The notes under the pieces: model-generated
What the model saw: the letters and a program-made list of their open reading frames with translations, nothing else
What the model was told of the DNA's origin: nothing
Database searches by the model: none
Source: Bacillota bacterium
GTDB lineage: Bacteria; Bacillota; UBA4882; UBA8346
Length of the DNA: 64,000 bases
Direction of reading: 5' to 3'
Assembly (NCBI GenBank): GCA_023435225.1
Contig: JAEYRX010000012.1
Location: 124,001-188,000, forward strand
Program-made: the position numbers and the translations under genes
Shown here: positions 17,142 to 24,947 of the stretch, piece by piece
How positions within the stretch are numbered: position 1 is the stretch's first letter
Layout: each line of letters starts with the position of its first letter

Positions 17142-17312
17142 TTACGGCCGGGTCGGAGGATCATTTTTGGTCCATGCTACCATATAGAAAGTTTGGTCGT
17201 TCATTTTATAGGTGTCAATAAGTATCCAACCTAAACCAACATATTTATTTGCTTCATCCTGGGAACTGGTTTCAACTGTTTCTTTAATGTCTTCAGCTTT
17301 TAAATCAGCCAT
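17142..17312 (-). CDS. Small paralogous protein 1 (56 residues)
   Basis: A small gene with ATG at 17310-17312 and AAAGGACG upstream, ending TAA at 17142-17144, with its own terminator. The product begins MADLKAEDIKETVE, continues to GLGWILIDTYKMNDQTFYMVAW, and ends in a Pro/Thr tail (DPPTRP). It is clearly paralogous to the 55-residue protein at 18053-18220: EDIKET, GLGW, IDTYKMNDQ, FY and AW are shared, about half the residues. Conservation of two copies argues that both are real. The pattern GLGW + hydrophobic strand + AWTK resembles small uncharacterised proteins often near mobile elements. No function is assigned. Confidence 0.78.
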   Translation of the reverse strand: MADLKAEDIKETVETSSQDEANKYVGLGWILIDTYKMNDQTFYMVAWTKNDPPTRP

Positions 17313-17577
17313 AAATATCACGTCCTTTCATGTGGTTTTTAGGTTCAACTAAAATTATTATTTCCGAAGGAAGTTATAGTTTAGCAAACCTTAATTGAAT
17401 AACTGTATTTGCAAACGAAATAATTGTAAAAATTCCTTTACTAAATAATCGGCAATTATGTAATTTATCATTATAGGAGTGACAAAATTGATCATAAACA
17501 ATTATTTATAAATTGTCAATTATATCTCAGACTAATTATTTAGAGTATTGGTGAAAAGTTGAGGAGGAGATGAATTA

Positions 17578-18036
17578 ATGACTACCGAAGAAATCCTACA
17601 GTTGCAACCCAGTCCTGAATTAGATGCCTGTGTGGCGGAGATTGTATATAACTATGAAGTGATTTGGTTGAATACCGGAATAGGTTTTTATCCTTTTATT
17701 TGGGAGAAAGAAGCTCAAAAAGATAGTAATCGTTATAATTTATTAGTCGGAGGACATTGGATTCAAGGTATAAACCGAAATGGAGAGGCAATAGAAATTT
17801 TCGGGACAGTAGTCCCGAAATATTCCGAATCAACAGATAATGCTTGGGAAATAGAAAAGGAAATGAATAAAAAGGGGTGGAAAATACATCTCCATCGTAC
17901 TGATGATGGATTTAATTGTTATTTTCACCACCCTGCTAAAATGAAAACAACGGCTTGCAGTTATTCAGATAGTATTTCCGGAGCTGTAAGTAAAGCAGCT
18001 TTGTTGGCAGCATTGGAAATTCTGGCTCAATTATAA
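17578..18036 (+). CDS. Phage ABA-sandwich-like protein
   Basis: A 152-residue soluble protein. The C-terminal half fits the phage ABA-sandwich domain pattern: AWEIEKEMNKKGWKIHLH, DDGFNCYFHHP, then YSDSISGAVSKAALLAAL. The N-terminal part (LDACVAEIVYNYEV... ending EKEAQKDSNRYNLLVGGHW) is not recognised. Proteins with this domain occur in phage and as orphans, and their role is unknown. A strong ribosome-binding site (GAGGAGGAG) precedes the ATG. It sits between, and opposite in direction to, the two small paralogous genes, inside the mirror-flanked segment. Confidence 0.72.
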   Translation: MTTEEILQLQPSPELDACVAEIVYNYEVIWLNTGIGFYPFIWEKEAQKDSNRYNLLVGGHWIQGINRNGEAIEIFGTVVPKYSESTDNAWEIEKEMNKKGWKIHLHRTDDGFNCYFHHPAKMKTTACSYSDSISGAVSKAALLAALEILAQL

Positions 18037-18052
18037 TTAATAAAAAAACTAA

Positions 18053-18220
18053 TTAGCGAGCTGGTGGAGAATCTTTGGCCCAAGCAAGGACATAGAACAT
18101 CTGGTCGTTCATCTTATAGGTATCAATAGTAACCCATCCAAGACCTTCTAATCTTTTTTGTTCTTCTTGAGACGGAACTTCCGTAGTTTCTTTAATGTCT
18201 TCCGGTTTGATATCTGGCAT
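18053..18220 (-). CDS. Small paralogous protein 2 (55 residues)
   Basis: ATG at 18218-18220 with AAAGGAT about 10 bases upstream, TAA at 18053-18055. It begins MPDIKPEDIKETTEV, shares EGLGWVTIDTYKMNDQMFY and LAWAKDSPP with the 56-residue protein at 17142-17312, and ends PAR. There is no signal peptide or membrane segment. The gene ends 17 bases from the convergent ABA-sandwich gene with no obvious terminator between. The shared C-terminal block (a Gly-Trp turn, two strands) suggests a compact domain, perhaps interacting with another protein. The function is unknown. Confidence 0.76.
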   Translation of the reverse strand: MPDIKPEDIKETTEVPSQEEQKRLEGLGWVTIDTYKMNDQMFYVLAWAKDSPPAR

Positions 18221-18625
18221 TGGCAATTCATCCTTTCTCGGGAAGTTTCAAAAGGTTTCAACATAATAATAATTATTATTCAACGAGTATAACGTAAATT
18301 CCTACCTGAATTTATAAAGAATTAAATATTTGTTGAAGAAAGTTGAAAAAATTTGTATTGCTTTGAGGAATAAGCAGAAAACTCAATTATGATCCGGTCA
18401 AATAATTCCAGGTCATAATTTTTATTTTTATAAAAAAGCAATTGCAATGGCAAGCACATGTCAGGAATATGTCTCTATTAACCTGTTTTTAACAAAACCC
18501 CGTTATGTTTCTGTAATATTTTTGGTTAACAAATTGAAAACTCTATTGCAAAAAATGAAAATACATGTTAAGTTAATAAAAAAGTAATTACATTACAAAA
18601 ACTTAACATGAAGGGAGAATGAAAG
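18221..18625. other. 405-base intergenic region before glnN
   Basis: The upstream part holds the start region of small protein 2. The downstream part holds a perfect inverted repeat (18564-18610) just before the glnN ribosome-binding site. A possible -35/-10 pair (TTGCAA, 17 bases, TAAGTT) overlaps the left repeat arm but is weak. No ORF was seen. Confidence 0.45.
18564..18610 (+). promoter_or_regulatory. Perfect inverted repeat upstream of glnN
   Basis: CATGTTAAGTT (18564-18574) and AACTTAACATG (18600-18610), 11 perfect base pairs around a 25-base AT-rich centre. It ends 2 bases before AGGGAG, the glnN ribosome-binding site. It could be an operator, or an RNA hairpin affecting translation. 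Confidence 0.6.
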
Positions 18626-20746
18626 GTGGATAATGAACAAATTGTAATTCAGGAAACTCTGGATAATACTTTTGGGTCAAATGTATTTAATGATGCGGTT
18701 ATGAAAACCCGTTTACCAAAAAACACTTACAAAGCATTAAAGAAAACCATTGATGAAGGAGTACCTTTAGATCCTTCCGTGGCTGATGTAGTAGCTAATG
18801 CTATGAAAGATTGGGCAATTGAGAAGGGAGCTACTCATTTTACCCATTGGTTCCAACCATTGACCGGTATTACTGCGGAAAAACATGATTCTTTTATTTC
18901 GCCTACTATTGATGGCCGAATTATTATGGAGTTTTCCGGAAAAGAATTAATTAAAGGGGAACCGGATGCTTCATCATTCCCGTCAGGCGGCTTGCGGGCT
19001 ACTTTTGAAGCTAGAGGTTATACTGCGTGGGATTGTACTTCTCCGGCATTTCTTAAAGATAAAACTTTATGCATTCCAACAGCATTTTGTTCTTATACCG
19101 GTGAAGCCTTAGACAAGAAAACTCCCTTACTTCGATCAATGGAAGCTTTATCTAGTCAAGCGATAAGGATATTGAAAACATTAGGAAATACTACTGCTAC
19201 CAGAGTTACTACAACCGTAGGACCGGAACAGGAGTATTTTATAATTGATAAAAAACTCTATGATTTACGTAAGGACTTGATTTTAACCGGCCGGACATTA
19301 TTTGGCGCTAAACCTCCAAAGGGGCAGGAGTTGGAAGATCACTACTTTGGAAGTTTAAAGGAAAGAATAGCCGATTATATGCGGGAAGTTGATAATGAAT
19401 TATGGAAGTTGGGAGTATTAGCTAAGACAAAACATAATGAGGTTGCACCCGCTCAGCATGAATTAGCTCCGATTTTTAGTACTACTAATGTAGCAACCGA
19501 CCATAACCAATTGACTATGGAGGTTTTGAAAAAAGTTGCAGTCCGACATGGGTTGGTATGTTTGCTTCATGAAAAACCATTTGCCGGAGTAAATGGTTCG
19601 GGTAAACACAATAACTGGTCAATGAGTACTAATGACGGACAGAATTTGTTAGAACCCGGAAAAACTCCTCACGAAAATGAGCAATTTTTATTGTTTCTGG
19701 CTGCAGTAATTCAGGCTGTTGATGAATATGCCGATGTTTTAAGGGCATCAGCTGCCAATCCGGGTAACGACCATCGGTTAGGCGCTAATGAAGCTCCACC
19801 TGCTATTATATCAATGTTCTTGGGTGATCAACTTACCGATATTATTAATCAACTGGAAAATGGTGGCGCTAAGAGTTCTAAAGACGGTGGCGAACTTAAA
19901 ATCGGAGTGACAACTTTACCAGCATTACCAAAAGATTCAACTGATCGTAACCGAACTTCGCCTTTTGCTTTCACTGGTAATAAATTTGAATTCCGGATGG
20001 TAGCATCCTCCGCATCAATTGCAGGACCAAATACTGCTTTAAATACTATAGTGGCTGAAACCTTATCAAGGATTGCCGACCGTTTGGAAAAAGCCAGTGA
20101 TGTTGATAAAGAGGTTCAATCCATTATTAAGGAAATTATCAAGAACCATAAACGGATTGTTTTCAACGGTAACAACTACTCTGACGAATGGGTTAAAGAA
20201 GCCGAGAAACGTGGATTGCCTAATATTAAGTCAACCGTGGAAGCTATACCTGCTTGGATTAAAGAGAAAAACGTTAAAACATTTGAAAAACATGCAGTTC
20301 TAAGTAAGACTGAGTTACATTCAAGATATGAAATTTACCTGGAGAATTATATCAAACATATTAATATTGAAGCATTAACTATGCTTGATATGGCTAAACG
20401 GCAAATTCTACCTGCAGTAATTAATTATTCCGGTATGATAGCCGAATCCATTAACAAAGTTAAGACAGTTTCAGCCAAAGCAGCAACTGGCGCCCAAGAA
20501 AAATTGTTGATTGAGGTTACTGAAACTCTAAATTCCTTCAATAATAATATTGTTGCTATGGAAAAAGCGTTGAATGATGTCGTCGAGAAGGTTGGTACTG
20601 ATACTTTTAAGATAGCTCAATACTATCGGGATGTAATATTTACCGTGATGGGTAAGTTAAGAGTTGACGGCGATAAACTTGAGACTTTAGTTGATGCTAA
20701 AGTATGGCCATTCCCAACCTACGCTGATATGTTATTTAATGTTTAA
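18626..20746 (+). CDS. glnN: Type III glutamine synthetase (GSIII)
   Basis: Makes glutamine from glutamate, ammonia and ATP. At 706 residues it matches the GSIII class (about 690-730), not the 440-470-residue GSI. GSIII landmarks are present: the N-terminal THFTHWFQPLTG, SSFPSGGLRATFEARGYT, the metal-binding TVGPEQEYFIID, KTKHNEVAPAQHELAPIF, the ATP-binding GVNGSGKHNNWSM, and FEFRMVASS. The start is GTG at 18626, behind AGGGAG; a nearby ATG is out of frame. A rho-independent terminator follows, so it is monocistronic. It is the only nitrogen-assimilation gene within the segment bounded by the mirror-image composite elements. No GlnR/TnrA-type site of the right spacing was found upstream. Confidence 0.96.
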   Translation: MDNEQIVIQETLDNTFGSNVFNDAVMKTRLPKNTYKALKKTIDEGVPLDPSVADVVANAMKDWAIEKGATHFTHWFQPLTGITAEKHDSFISPTIDGRIIMEFSGKELIKGEPDASSFPSGGLRATFEARGYTAWDCTSPAFLKDKTLCIPTAFCSYTGEALDKKTPLLRSMEALSSQAIRILKTLGNTTATRVTTTVGPEQEYFIIDKKLYDLRKDLILTGRTLFGAKPPKGQELEDHYFGSLKERIADYMREVDNELWKLGVLAKTKHNEVAPAQHELAPIFSTTNVATDHNQLTMEVLKKVAVRHGLVCLLHEKPFAGVNGSGKHNNWSMSTNDGQNLLEPGKTPHENEQFLLFLAAVIQAVDEYADVLRASAANPGNDHRLGANEAPPAIISMFLGDQLTDIINQLENGGAKSSKDGGELKIGVTTLPALPKDSTDRNRTSPFAFTGNKFEFRMVASSASIAGPNTALNTIVAETLSRIADRLEKASDVDKEVQSIIKEIIKNHKRIVFNGNNYSDEWVKEAEKRGLPNIKSTVEAIPAWIKEKNVKTFEKHAVLSKTELHSRYEIYLENYIKHINIEALTMLDMAKRQILPAVINYSGMIAESINKVKTVSAKAATGAQEKLLIEVTETLNSFNNNIVAMEKALNDVVEKVGTDTFKIAQYYRDVIFTVMGKLRVDGDKLETLVDAKVWPFPTYADMLFNV

Positions 20747-20805
20747 CTGAAAAAGAAATTTTAAACTTTCATCGGAAATTAAAATATCTATTGGTTAAAA
20801 CTCTA

Positions 20806-20834
20806 AAAAGACCGGATAAAATCCGGTCTTTTGT
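20806..20834 (+). terminator. Terminator of glnN
   Basis: AAAAGACCGGAT pairs with ATCCGGTCTTTT around a short loop, about 60 bases after the stop. Confidence 0.9.
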
Positions 20835-20927
20835 ATTTGATAGGGGAAATTTATCTGCTTGACTTAACAGCAAAGTGCTGGTAAGATTGCTTCAGAAAGG
20901 TTGTTAACTGCAATATACTTTATCTAT

Positions 20928-21171
20928 ATAAGATGAACTAAATCATACGAATAAGCTTTCCCATACTGATAGCATATTCAATGATGCTTGGCGATTTATT
21001 TATTATTTGTAGCTGAATAAACGCCGATCAAAAGCCGAATGAGAAAGAGTAAATTTCAGAATTTAGTTCATCTTATTTGCCGCTGTAATAAGGTGAATTA
21101 AATTCATTAATTTCCTATTACGTCTGGCTTTAGAGACATAATAATTATTCGGGAAATTTAATTCAACTTAT
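20928..21171. mobile_element. Composite inverted-repeat element (family 2), right copy B-A
   Basis: The mirror image of 16724-16904: B (20928-21076, 149 bp) followed by A (21088-21171, 84 bp). Reverse-complemented, A and the ends of B match the left copy closely. B carries an extra block of about 65 bases in its centre (roughly 20963-21030) that the left copy lacks. Confidence 0.85.
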
Positions 21172-21266
21172 CTAAATGCGAAATTATAAACTATGAAAAT
21201 CCTTTAGTTATATAAATTATAGTTTTGAATTATAAAAATCCATTATCTAAAAAATCGAGGTAAAAA

Positions 21267-21977
21267 ATGGTCTATAAACGTTTCTTAGTATTAAGTATCA
21301 TAGTATTGTTTTTTTCTTTAGGAATAAAAGCTCTTAATACTGATGAACTGAAAATTAACAGTATGTCTTTGGAAACCAGAAAAGCAATCCGTAAGGAAAT
21401 ACTCGGTCAGTTAATTAGAAAGTATGAAAATAACCAAACCTTTACCAAGGTTTATGATTATATGGTTGAAGAATATAAAGTATTACATAAGTCTTCTACT
21501 CCAAGATCCCCGGAGATTGTTATTCAAGAAACTTTTGATAAAGCAAGGTTAATGTTTGATCGTACTAAGCCGTTTATCGGAAATAATTTTACCCGGGAAT
21601 ACAATCCGGCGGAGATTGAAAAAAAAGTAAAAAAGTTTATTTGGCTAAAAGGAGTTTGTTTTTTAGTATTAGGGATAAATGATGAACATCGTATGGCTTT
21701 AGCTTATTTTTATCTGTCGGGAAATCAAGAACTTAAAAATGAATTTCTGAAAGATGTAGTAATTTATTCTTTTCCGGAAATACCTGATGTCGCCGAGAAT
21801 AAATTTTGGCAATCGGAGATGATGGCTGTAATGGAGAGATTAGGTTATAAGATTTTCAGTATTAAAAAATTTATTAAAAAAGATGCTACACTGGACGAAA
21901 ATGAAGAAGAAAATGAAGAAGAAAATGAAGATGAAAAAGAAGATGAAAACGTAGAAACCGACATACCGGAAAATTAA
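21267..21977 (+). CDS. Secreted hypothetical protein, paralogue 1
   Basis: Not recognised. It has 236 residues with an N-terminal signal peptide or anchor (residues 4-22, FLVLSIIVLFFSLGI). The mature part is helical and charged. Blocks shared with the protein at 22284-22919 include RKEILGQLIRKY / REELINNLIVKY, EIVIQETFDK / DILIQDTFNK, KFIWLKGVCF / KYLWLKGLGF, AYFYLSGN / SYFYLPGN and YSFPE. It differs by an acidic C-terminal tail of about 35 residues rich in E, N and D (from residue 200). It is likely exported to the cell surface or periplasm. The pair arose by tandem duplication; a MITE now lies between the copies. Confidence 0.8.
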   Translation: MVYKRFLVLSIIVLFFSLGIKALNTDELKINSMSLETRKAIRKEILGQLIRKYENNQTFTKVYDYMVEEYKVLHKSSTPRSPEIVIQETFDKARLMFDRTKPFIGNNFTREYNPAEIEKKVKKFIWLKGVCFLVLGINDEHRMALAYFYLSGNQELKNEFLKDVVIYSFPEIPDVAENKFWQSEMMAVMERLGYKIFSIKKFIKKDATLDENEEENEEENEDEKEDENVETDIPEN

Positions 21978-22068
21978 ACGGAAAATGTGTAAAATTATTT
22001 TAACAAATTACCTCTTTAATTGACTAAAATAAGTAGATTTTGCTAGAATTAGTATAAAATTTGTAATT

Positions 22069-22257
22069 AAGGGAGTTTCATAATTTCCATAATTATTTTT
22101 TGGATATAGTAGACGATGCTATCGATGTTTGTTGTTTACATCAATAAAAATCTATTTATTAAGATATTGATGTAAACAACCATATAGCGAACAACCTAGA
22201 TGCATCTATCAATATATTGTATCCAAATGTTAAATTCATTAATTATGAAAATCCCTC
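22069..22257. mobile_element. MITE family 1, long form
   Basis: A 189-bp element between AATT target duplications (22065-22068, 22258-22261). The ends are AAGGGAGTTTCATAAT / ATTATGAAAATCCCTC. A nested hairpin has arms TTGTTTACATCAATA and its complement. The same length, in opposite orientation, occurs at 26203-26391. It separates two paralogous secreted-protein genes. Confidence 0.9.
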
Positions 22258-22283
22258 AATTACTAGGGGTAGGTATTCCATAT

Positions 22284-22919
22284 ATGACCAGAAACAAACA
22301 TCTTTTTTTTATAATGTTGTTGATAGTTGGAACTATTATAAGTGGTTCAAGTCTAAAAGCTCAACAAGTTGAACCATCTTTACGGTTTATCACCCCTGAG
22401 GCCAAAAAAATATTCCGGGAAGAATTGATAAATAATTTAATCGTAAAATACCGTGAAAAACAGGTTTTTAATAATATTCAACAATATATGGTAGAGAAAG
22501 CGGAAGAATTACATAGAGTAAAACGCTTAAGATTACCGGATATTCTGATACAAGATACTTTTAATAAAACCAATAACTTGTTTGAACATACCAAAGGAAT
22601 CATCGGTAATAGTTTTTCAACCTCTTTTGAACCGGAACAGTTTGAAAAAAACGTACGGAAGTATTTATGGCTTAAGGGATTGGGTTTTTGGGTTATGGGT
22701 ATCGGAGAGGATCATAAATTAGCTTTTTCTTATTTTTATCTCCCGGGAAATGAAAACTTAAAGAATGATCTACTGCGGGAAATAGTCCAGTATTCATTCC
22801 CGGAGGTGCCACAGTGTGAAGAAAATACGGAATGGTATAGTGAAATGATTCAAATAATGGGTAGGCTAGGTTATAATATATTTAGTGTTAAAAAATATGG
22901 GATTGAAGCGGGATTATAA
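22284..22919 (+). CDS. Secreted hypothetical protein, paralogue 2
   Basis: A 211-residue homologue of the preceding protein without its acidic tail. The signal peptide covers about residues 6-25 (FFIMLLIVGTIISG) with a likely cleavage near LKAQQ. The ATG at 22284 is preferred because AGGGGTAGG lies about 10 bases upstream and a normal signal peptide begins there; the open frame extends further 5' only because it reads through the end of the inserted MITE. The shared blocks listed for paralogue 1 are all present. The stop codon lies in the loop of its terminator. The function is unknown; an extracytoplasmic location is likely. Confidence 0.8.
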   Translation: MTRNKHLFFIMLLIVGTIISGSSLKAQQVEPSLRFITPEAKKIFREELINNLIVKYREKQVFNNIQQYMVEKAEELHRVKRLRLPDILIQDTFNKTNNLFEHTKGIIGNSFSTSFEPEQFEKNVRKYLWLKGLGFWVMGIGEDHKLAFSYFYLPGNENLKNDLLREIVQYSFPEVPQCEENTEWYSEMIQIMGRLGYNIFSVKKYGIEAGL

Positions 22920-22932
22920 ATCCCGCTTTTTT
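22906..22932 (+). terminator. Terminator overlapping the stop of paralogue 2
   Basis: AAGCGGGAT pairs with ATCCCGCTT and is followed by a T run; the TAA stop sits in the loop. Confidence 0.88.
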
Positions 22933-23081
22933 ATTGGCCGGTTATTATTTATGGTGCGAAGAGTTTAATTTTATATTAGGATGGAGGGAATTTGAAAGCT
23001 TTCGATATTTTTAAAATTCGATATTGATTGATACGACTTAACTGGAGAAGAATATTGAAGTGGGAAAATTGAATTATATAG

Positions 23082-23126
23082 TTGAAAACTAATGTAAATT
23101 TGTTTATAATTATTATCAGGTAATAA
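23082..23126 (+). promoter_or_regulatory. fapR promoter with overlapping FapR-like operator
   Basis: TTGAAA (23082-23087), 17 bases, TATAAT (23105-23110), directly followed by the palindrome TTATTATCAGGTAATAA (23110-23126). The position over the transcription start and the ..TACCTGATA..-like core (minus-strand TTACCTGATAATAA) fit a FapR box, suggesting autoregulation. Confidence 0.7.
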
Positions 23127-23148
23127 TAAAGTTTAAAGTGAGAGATAA

Positions 23149-23751
23149 ATGAACGGTAAATTATTAAAAAAATCCGAACGGCATCAACAATTATTAGCCG
23201 AAATCCGTGAAAACCCTTTTATTACCGATGAAGAATTAGCTGAAAAATTAAAGGTTAGTATTCCTACAATCAGGCTTGACCGCTTGGAGCTTTCAATTCC
23301 TGAGGTCCGCAAAAGAACCAAAGAAATGGCTTCTCATTTTTTTGGAGTTTCCCAATCGCTGGGAGTTGGAGAAATTGTTGGTGAGTTAATCGAGATCGAA
23401 CCTGGAAAACGTGGATTATCTTTATTGGAAACCGATTTAAGTATGTGTCTGCAAAAATGTAACATAGTTAGAGGACATATTGTTTTTGCCCAAGCTAATT
23501 CTCTGGCCAATGCCGTGGTTGATATGCAAGTTGCTTTAACCGGAAGAGCGGATGTTAATTTTTTAAGGACTGTCAGGGCCGGAGAAAAATTAATTGCTAA
23601 AGCGCAAGTAACTGAAAAAAAAGGGCATCGGTTCTTAATAGAAGTGGTGGTTCGTTCTAAGGAAGAGGTTGTTTGCAAAGCCGTTTTTGAAATTTATGGA
23701 ATGACTTTGGAAATGGCAAATTACCTTAAATTATTAAAAGAGGAAGAATAA
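23149..23751 (+). CDS. fapR: Fatty-acid/phospholipid regulator FapR
   Basis: A transcriptional repressor of lipid synthesis genes that is released by malonyl-CoA/ACP. It is 200 residues, normal for the family. The N-terminal DeoR-like helix-turn-helix spans about residues 14-55 (NPFITDEELAEKLKVSIPTIRLDRLELSIPE in parts), followed by an amphipathic linker (RKRTKEMA) and a hot-dog effector domain containing GEIVGELIEIEPGKRGLS, GHIVFAQANSLANAVVD and the last strands ending VCKAVFEIYGM. It sits just before fabH, though the usual intervening plsX is absent. A FapR-like palindrome overlaps its promoter. Confidence 0.95.
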   Translation: MNGKLLKKSERHQQLLAEIRENPFITDEELAEKLKVSIPTIRLDRLELSIPEVRKRTKEMASHFFGVSQSLGVGEIVGELIEIEPGKRGLSLLETDLSMCLQKCNIVRGHIVFAQANSLANAVVDMQVALTGRADVNFLRTVRAGEKLIAKAQVTEKKGHRFLIEVVVRSKEEVVCKAVFEIYGMTLEMANYLKLLKEEE

Positions 23752-23775
23752 AGTAGAAAATTAGGAGGCTCTTTG

Positions 23776-24732
23776 ATGACTCAAGTAGGTATTTCTGGAA
23801 TTGGGGCTGCGGTTCCCAAGAAGATCTTAACAAACAGCGATTTAGAGAAAATGGTAGAAACAACAGATGAATGGATTGTTACCAGGACCGGAATCCGGGA
23901 ACGCCATATTCTGGATAATGATGAACGAATGGCCCCGTTAGTAGCCGAAGCAGGTAAAATAGCTTGTAGTAATGCTAATTTTGACTCCAGTAAGCTTGAT
24001 TTTGTTATTTCATCGACGATAGCTCCGGATAGGATTACTCCAGCTCAATCATATGAAGTAGCCCGGGAATTACAGGCTAATAACTCATTTTGTTTCGATT
24101 TAAATGCTGCCTGTTCCGGTTTAATCTATGGCCTGGCTGCGGCTGAGAGTTTTCTTAAAACTAGGAATATTAAAACCGGATTAGTAACTTCGGGAGAACA
24201 ACTCACCAGATTGACTGATTACACTGATAGAGCCAGTTGCGTACTGTTTGGTGATGCTGCCAGTGCTTTATTGGTAACCAACGATCATCCTGAACATTTG
24301 CTTCTTTATACCGAACTTGGTGCTGACCCTACTTTAGCAGATGAGGTTGTCATTGGTGGAGTTAAAGATTTAACAAACAATACTGGCGATTTTTATTTTC
24401 GTCAGAATGGGAAAGTAATTTTTAAATTTGCAGCTAATAAAATAAAGGAATTATACGAAACAGTTCCGCAGAAAGTTGGTATTAAACCGGAACAGATTAG
24501 ATATATCTTGCCGCATCAAGCTAATATTCGAATTATCGACAATGCTGCTAAAGATGTTGTTTCCCAAAATACAGAAATTTTATCCAATATTGATCGTTAT
24601 GGAAACACCTCTTCAGCTTCTATAGGTTTGGTACTTCATGAATCCCGGCATCGGTTCCAAAAAGGGGAGTATATTTTATTAATAGGATTTGGCGGTGGGT
24701 TAAGCTGGGGCGCTGCTTTGATTGAGTGGTAG
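23776..24732 (+). CDS. fabH: 3-oxoacyl-ACP synthase III
   Basis: Starts fatty-acid elongation by condensing acyl-CoA with malonyl-ACP. It has 318 residues. The full catalytic triad is visible: Cys113 in LNAACSGLIYGL, His246 in LPHQANIRIID, and Asn276 in YGNTSSASIG. The C-terminal GFGGGLSWGAALI is typical. The ATG at 23776 is chosen because AGGAGG lies 8 bases before; a TTG one codon earlier is less likely. It follows fapR by about 25 bases and is probably co-transcribed, so FapR-controlled. plsX, fabD and fabG do not follow here. The transcript ends at a strong hairpin near 24894-24945. Confidence 0.95.
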   Translation: MTQVGISGIGAAVPKKILTNSDLEKMVETTDEWIVTRTGIRERHILDNDERMAPLVAEAGKIACSNANFDSSKLDFVISSTIAPDRITPAQSYEVARELQANNSFCFDLNAACSGLIYGLAAAESFLKTRNIKTGLVTSGEQLTRLTDYTDRASCVLFGDAASALLVTNDHPEHLLLYTELGADPTLADEVVIGGVKDLTNNTGDFYFRQNGKVIFKFAANKIKELYETVPQKVGIKPEQIRYILPHQANIRIIDNAAKDVVSQNTEILSNIDRYGNTSSASIGLVLHESRHRFQKGEYILLIGFGGGLSWGAALIEW

Positions 24733-24893
24733 GGAAGAGCAGTTAATAGTTCTCAGTTTACAATTGATAGTCAAAGAAATATTGTGTTTTAATGAATTGT
24801 AAATTTTGAACAATAACTTAAAAACGATTGATAATCATTAGTTTATTGATTAAAGATAACTATAAGCTATAAAACTATAAACTATCACTGATT

Positions 24894-24945
24894 AAACCAT
24901 TCTCTCGTTATTGCCGATAATTAAATAACGAAGGGTGGTTTTTTT
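24894..24945 (+). terminator. Strong terminator-like hairpin directly before the diguanylate cyclase
   Basis: Seventeen base pairs with one bulge (arms from AACCATTCTCTCGTTATT to AATAACGAAGGGTGGTT) followed by seven T. The 3' arm contains AAGGGTGG, which is also the only ribosome-binding site for the next gene's TTG start at 24948. Confidence 0.8.
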
Positions 24946-24947
24946 AT

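Noticed and set aside
18512..18531. TGTAA...TAACA upstream of glnN as a GlnR/TnrA site
   Set aside because: The half-sites are 10 bases apart instead of 7, so it does not fit the known operator.
24733..24947. A cyclic di-GMP riboswitch before the diguanylate cyclase
   Set aside because: None of the conserved GEMM-I or GEMM-II sequence elements are present; only the terminator-like hairpin is.
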